Shown here: one piece after another, positions 61,568 through 64,000 of the stretch | Numbering within the stretch: the stretch's first letter is position 1 | How the letters are laid out: each line of letters starts with the position of its first letter | From: JAFDVL01 sp043783625 | Lineage (GTDB): Bacteria > Acidobacteriota > Blastocatellia > RBC074 | Length of the DNA: 64,000 nt | Direction of reading: 5' to 3' | Assembly: GCA_043783625.1 (NCBI GenBank) | Contig: JAYVZE010000046.1 | Span: 45,209-109,208, forward strand | The notes under the pieces: generated by a model | Told to the model about the DNA's origin: nothing | Database searches by the model: none | What the model saw: the letters and a program-made list of their open reading frames with translations, nothing else | Made by a program: the position numbers and the translations under genes

Positions 61568-62137
61568 TTAACAATCGCAGTTTTTTGATTCCGGTTCAAT
61601 TAAGTTACCGTAAACGTCGCTCTCATAAGCACAGCAATCAAGAATAAGTTTTTTTAGCTGTTGCTTACCGCGTTGGACACGAGATTTTGCACCCGAATAT
61701 GAAATATTTAGTTTTCTGGCTAACTCTTTTTGAGATACTCCTTCAAACTCGGAAATGAGAAGGGCGTTTTTGTAATTGTCAGGTAGTTTGTTGATGAAGG
61801 GTTTGACGCAACATTCCGAAATGGTTGTGTTCAGCGAATTTGTTTCTTCATGTGAAAGAAATTCGGGAATTTCAGTATTCGTCAATTCGGGAATATCTTC
61901 GAGGCTGATTGTTCGTTGATTGTTTCTGAAATAGTCGTTAATCGTATTTTTTACGATTCCATAAAAATAATGTCGGATATTGTCGGCTTGATTTACCTTG
62001 TCGCTATTACGAATAATTTTCACAAATACATCTTGCAAAATATCATCGGCATCGCTTTGGTTATGCACTTTTTTCACGATAAAACTTCGCAATTCCTTGT
62101 GAAAATCATTCCAAATATTTTTTACTTCAGTCGTCAT
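61568..62137 (-). CDS. sigZ: RNA polymerase sigma factor, SigZ type
   Basis: A 189-residue ECF sigma factor. Region 2 appears as SDADDILQDVFVKIIRN and region 4 as SEFEGVSQKELARKLNISYSGAKSR. The end LDCCAYESDVYGNLI...CDC matches SigZ-type proteins with a Cys-rich C-terminus that may sense metal or redox state. It lies 73 bp upstream of arsM on the same strand, so it may control arsenic detoxification. The ATG at 62137 follows AAGGATC; a longer frame to 62230 is unlikely. Confidence 0.85.
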   Translation of the reverse strand: MTTEVKNIWNDFHKELRSFIVKKVHNQSDADDILQDVFVKIIRNSDKVNQADNIRHYFYGIVKNTINDYFRNNQRTISLEDIPELTNTEIPEFLSHEETNSLNTTISECCVKPFINKLPDNYKNALLISEFEGVSQKELARKLNISYSGAKSRVQRGKQQLKKLILDCCAYESDVYGNLIEPESKNCDC

Positions 62138-62426
62138 ATTTTCGATCCTTCCCGCTTGGAATAAGTATGTCAAATCATAAGACACTAAAGTTTTTGAAAA
62201 GACGCAAAGAGCTAAATAGTTTCGTAGCACTTACCTTTTTTGCTGCGTTGGTATTTGGTTCCTGAATTGATGATTCGTGACGACATATTCTTGCGCAGAT
62301 CAGACCCGCGAAAATCCGCTTGATCCGCTTTATCGGTGGTCTATTACTTTCTGTTTTCCCCTTTGTTTTGTATGATACCCGTTTCAATTAATTAGAAACA
62401 AAACTTTATCAGAAAGGTATTAAATA

Positions 62427-63749
62427 ATGAGTGCGATTGAGCAAGTAAAAGCCAGAGAGATTTTAGATTCAAGAGGCAACCCGACCGTCGAAGCCGAGGT
62501 CTTTTTGGAATCAGGTGCGTGCGGACGCGCTGCTGTCCCTTCTGGTGCTTCGACCGGAGAAAATGAGGCCGTCGAATTACGTGACGGTGACGACGACCGC
62601 TATTTAGGAAAAGGCGTCACGCAGGCAGTCCAAAATATTAATCAGGATTTGGACTCACATTTAATTGGAATGGATGCGTTCAATCAGGCGGAAATTGATC
62701 TGACGATGATCGCGTTAGACGGCACGGCTACGAAATCAAGGCTCGGAGCGAATGCGCTGTTAGCTGTGTCAATGGCTACCGCCCGCGCCGCTGCAACTGA
62801 ATTAGAAATCCCGTTGTACCGCTACATCGGTGGAGCCAACGCTCGCACGTTACCCGTGCCGATGATGAATATTATCAATGGTGGAGCGCACGCTGACAAC
62901 AACGTAGATTTTCAGGAATTTATGATTGTTCCCGCCGGTGCGCCGACCTTTTCGGAAGCTTTACGCTGGGGAGCCGAAGTTTTTCACAGCCTCAAGAAAG
63001 TCCTGAAAGGTCTTGGTTATTCGACTGCTGTCGGAGATGAAGGCGGATTCGCTCCGAGTTTGAAATCCAATGAAGAAGCGATTGAAGTCATTCTCAAAGC
63101 AATTGAGCAGGCGGGATACCGGCCCGGCGAACAGATTGCTATCGCGCTTGATCCGGCGGCTTCCGAATTTTATTCAGAAGGAAATTACGTCTTCAAAAAA
63201 TCCGACAAGCGAGTTTTGAGTTCGGATGAAATGGTGGCGTACTGGGTGGAATGGACTAAAAAATATCCGATCATCAGCATCGAAGACGGCTTAGCCGAAA
63301 ATGATTGGACTGGCTGGGCGAAAATTACCGAAGAAGTCGGCGATACCGTGCAATTAGTCGGCGACGATTTATTCGTTACGAATGTGAAGTATTTACAACG
63401 TGGCATCGAAGAAGTTGTGGCGAATTCAATCTTAATCAAAGTGAATCAAATCGGAACCTTGACCGAGACACTGGAAGCGATTGAGCTGGCCAAAACAAAT
63501 AACTACACCGCAATTTCTTCGCATCGTTCCGGCGAAACCGAAGACCCGTTCATCGCCGATTTAGCCGTTGCCACCAACTGCGGACAGATCAAAACAGGAT
63601 CGCTTTCGCGCACAGATCGCATCGCCAAATATAATCAATTACTAAGAATTGAAGAGGAATTAGGCGTCGCTGCGAAATATCCCGGATTCAATACGTTCTA
63701 TCAGTTAGAATTGAATGACTTGAATTTTAAAGTGAATACTCGCGGTTAA
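62427..63749 (+). CDS. eno: Enolase
   Basis: A 440-residue enolase that converts 2-phosphoglycerate to phosphoenolpyruvate in glycolysis. Hallmarks include AREILDSRGNPTVEAEVFL, GGAHADNNVDFQEFM, SIEDGLAENDW, LVGDDLFVTN and SSHRSGETEDPFIADLAV. Complete and intact. A TATGAT at 62371-62376 may be its -10. It is followed by a family 1 palindrome. Confidence 0.97.
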   Translation: MSAIEQVKAREILDSRGNPTVEAEVFLESGACGRAAVPSGASTGENEAVELRDGDDDRYLGKGVTQAVQNINQDLDSHLIGMDAFNQAEIDLTMIALDGTATKSRLGANALLAVSMATARAAATELEIPLYRYIGGANARTLPVPMMNIINGGAHADNNVDFQEFMIVPAGAPTFSEALRWGAEVFHSLKKVLKGLGYSTAVGDEGGFAPSLKSNEEAIEVILKAIEQAGYRPGEQIAIALDPAASEFYSEGNYVFKKSDKRVLSSDEMVAYWVEWTKKYPIISIEDGLAENDWTGWAKITEEVGDTVQLVGDDLFVTNVKYLQRGIEEVVANSILIKVNQIGTLTETLEAIELAKTNNYTAISSHRSGETEDPFIADLAVATNCGQIKTGSLSRTDRIAKYNQLLRIEEELGVAAKYPGFNTFYQLELNDLNFKVNTRG

Positions 63750-63771
63750 CCTGCGAAAAATGTTTATTACG

Positions 63772-63824
63772 ATGCAGAAGCCTGCACGAAGTAAGTCGCC
63801 CTTACTTCGTGCCGATTTCTGCAT
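63772..63824. repeat. 53-bp palindromic element, family 1 copy 3 (short loop)
   Basis: ATGCAGAAGCCTGCACGAAG is mirrored by CTTCGTGCCGATTTCTGCAT with a short loop. It is a shortened relative of 3715-3788 and 48124-48196 at the 3' side of eno. Confidence 0.7.
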
Positions 63825-63911
63825 TTCAAGTTTATGAATGAGAACGTAGCGCAGGTGGATGTTACGCTGCTCTTAAAGTTTTAATAAAATCTTCAACATT
63901 GAAAAAATATC

Positions 63912-63941
63912 TTGACATGAAAAAGAGATCAGGCGTATTTT
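63912..63941 (+). promoter_or_regulatory. Putative promoter for a gene beyond the window
   Basis: TTGACA (63912-63917) and TATTTT (63936-63941) are 18 bp apart near the right edge, directing transcription out of the window. Confidence 0.4.
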
Positions 63942-64000
63942 GCACGCTGTCCACTAAACACACAGAATGAATTGAAGTTACGAGACCAAACTTGTTTTTT

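Overview
This is a 64 kb chromosomal window with moderate GC from a bacterium that is most likely an Acidobacteriota member, probably Blastocatellia-like. That placement is inference. It rests on the complete mreBCD-mrdA-rodA-rng block, bacillithiol gene bshC, a BshC/SigZ/ArsM mix, minor pilins and abundant intergenic palindromes; no 16S gene is present. No prophage, CRISPR array or classical insertion sequence was seen.

Region by region. (1) 1-10.9 kb: an aromatic-acid catabolic block with a tannase/feruloyl-esterase tail, a DUF1932 dehydrogenase, RidA, DUF3237, a MetE-like methyltransferase, feruloyl-CoA synthase, thiolase, SDR, 4-hydroxybenzoate 3-monooxygenase and an MFS permease. Together they suggest release, CoA activation and beta-oxidative shortening of hydroxycinnamates, followed by hydroxylation of 4-hydroxybenzoate. 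(2) 10.9-18.1 kb: a type I restriction-modification operon, hsdM-hsdS-hsdR, with a REP-associated tyrosine transposase (RAYT) between hsdS and hsdR and about 13 REP hairpins in the gaps. Both hsdM and hsdR carry a one-base frameshift. (3) 18.2-20.8 kb, minus strand: tRNA-Pro(GGG), a MerR regulator, an IHF/HU protein and a class III aminotransferase. (4) 21.3-29.3 kb: a tightly coupled six-gene operon (UbiA prenyltransferase, PEP-synthase/rifampicin-phosphotransferase-like enzyme, DUF3419/BtaA-like transferase, dolichol/phytol-kinase-like membrane protein, GNAT-like protein, AMP-ligase) that looks like an uncharacterised lipid or prenyl-lipid pathway. (5) 29.4-34.4 kb: a secreted lipase and a minor-pilin operon (fimT/pilV/pilW/pilX types). 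(6) 34.4-45.3 kb: a defence-rich segment with a VapBC-type toxin-antitoxin pair between cysS and a degenerate copy of the cysS 3' end, then a four-gene cassette: PLD-SNF2 helicase, Eco57I-like methyltransferase, DUF1016/PDDEXK nuclease and SLOG/DprA-like protein. (7) 45.4-64 kb: mainly housekeeping genes: DapA-like, bshC, FecR plus GGDEF, the rod-shape elongasome, an RNase E/G with a very large insertion, arsM-sigZ and eno.

The strongest structure not explained by genes is a set of short elements with palindromic arms. Several unrelated sequence families share the same layout (hairpin arm, spacer, inverted hairpin arm). Some lie at gene ends, some bracket genes, and one pair lies inside an open reading frame. 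The RAYT in the restriction operon is the obvious candidate to mobilise at least the GCCAGCA-TCC-TGCTGGC family. Best candidates for undescribed biology are the helicase-methyltransferase-nuclease-SLOG cassette, the six-gene lipid operon and the RAYT-invaded restriction operon.
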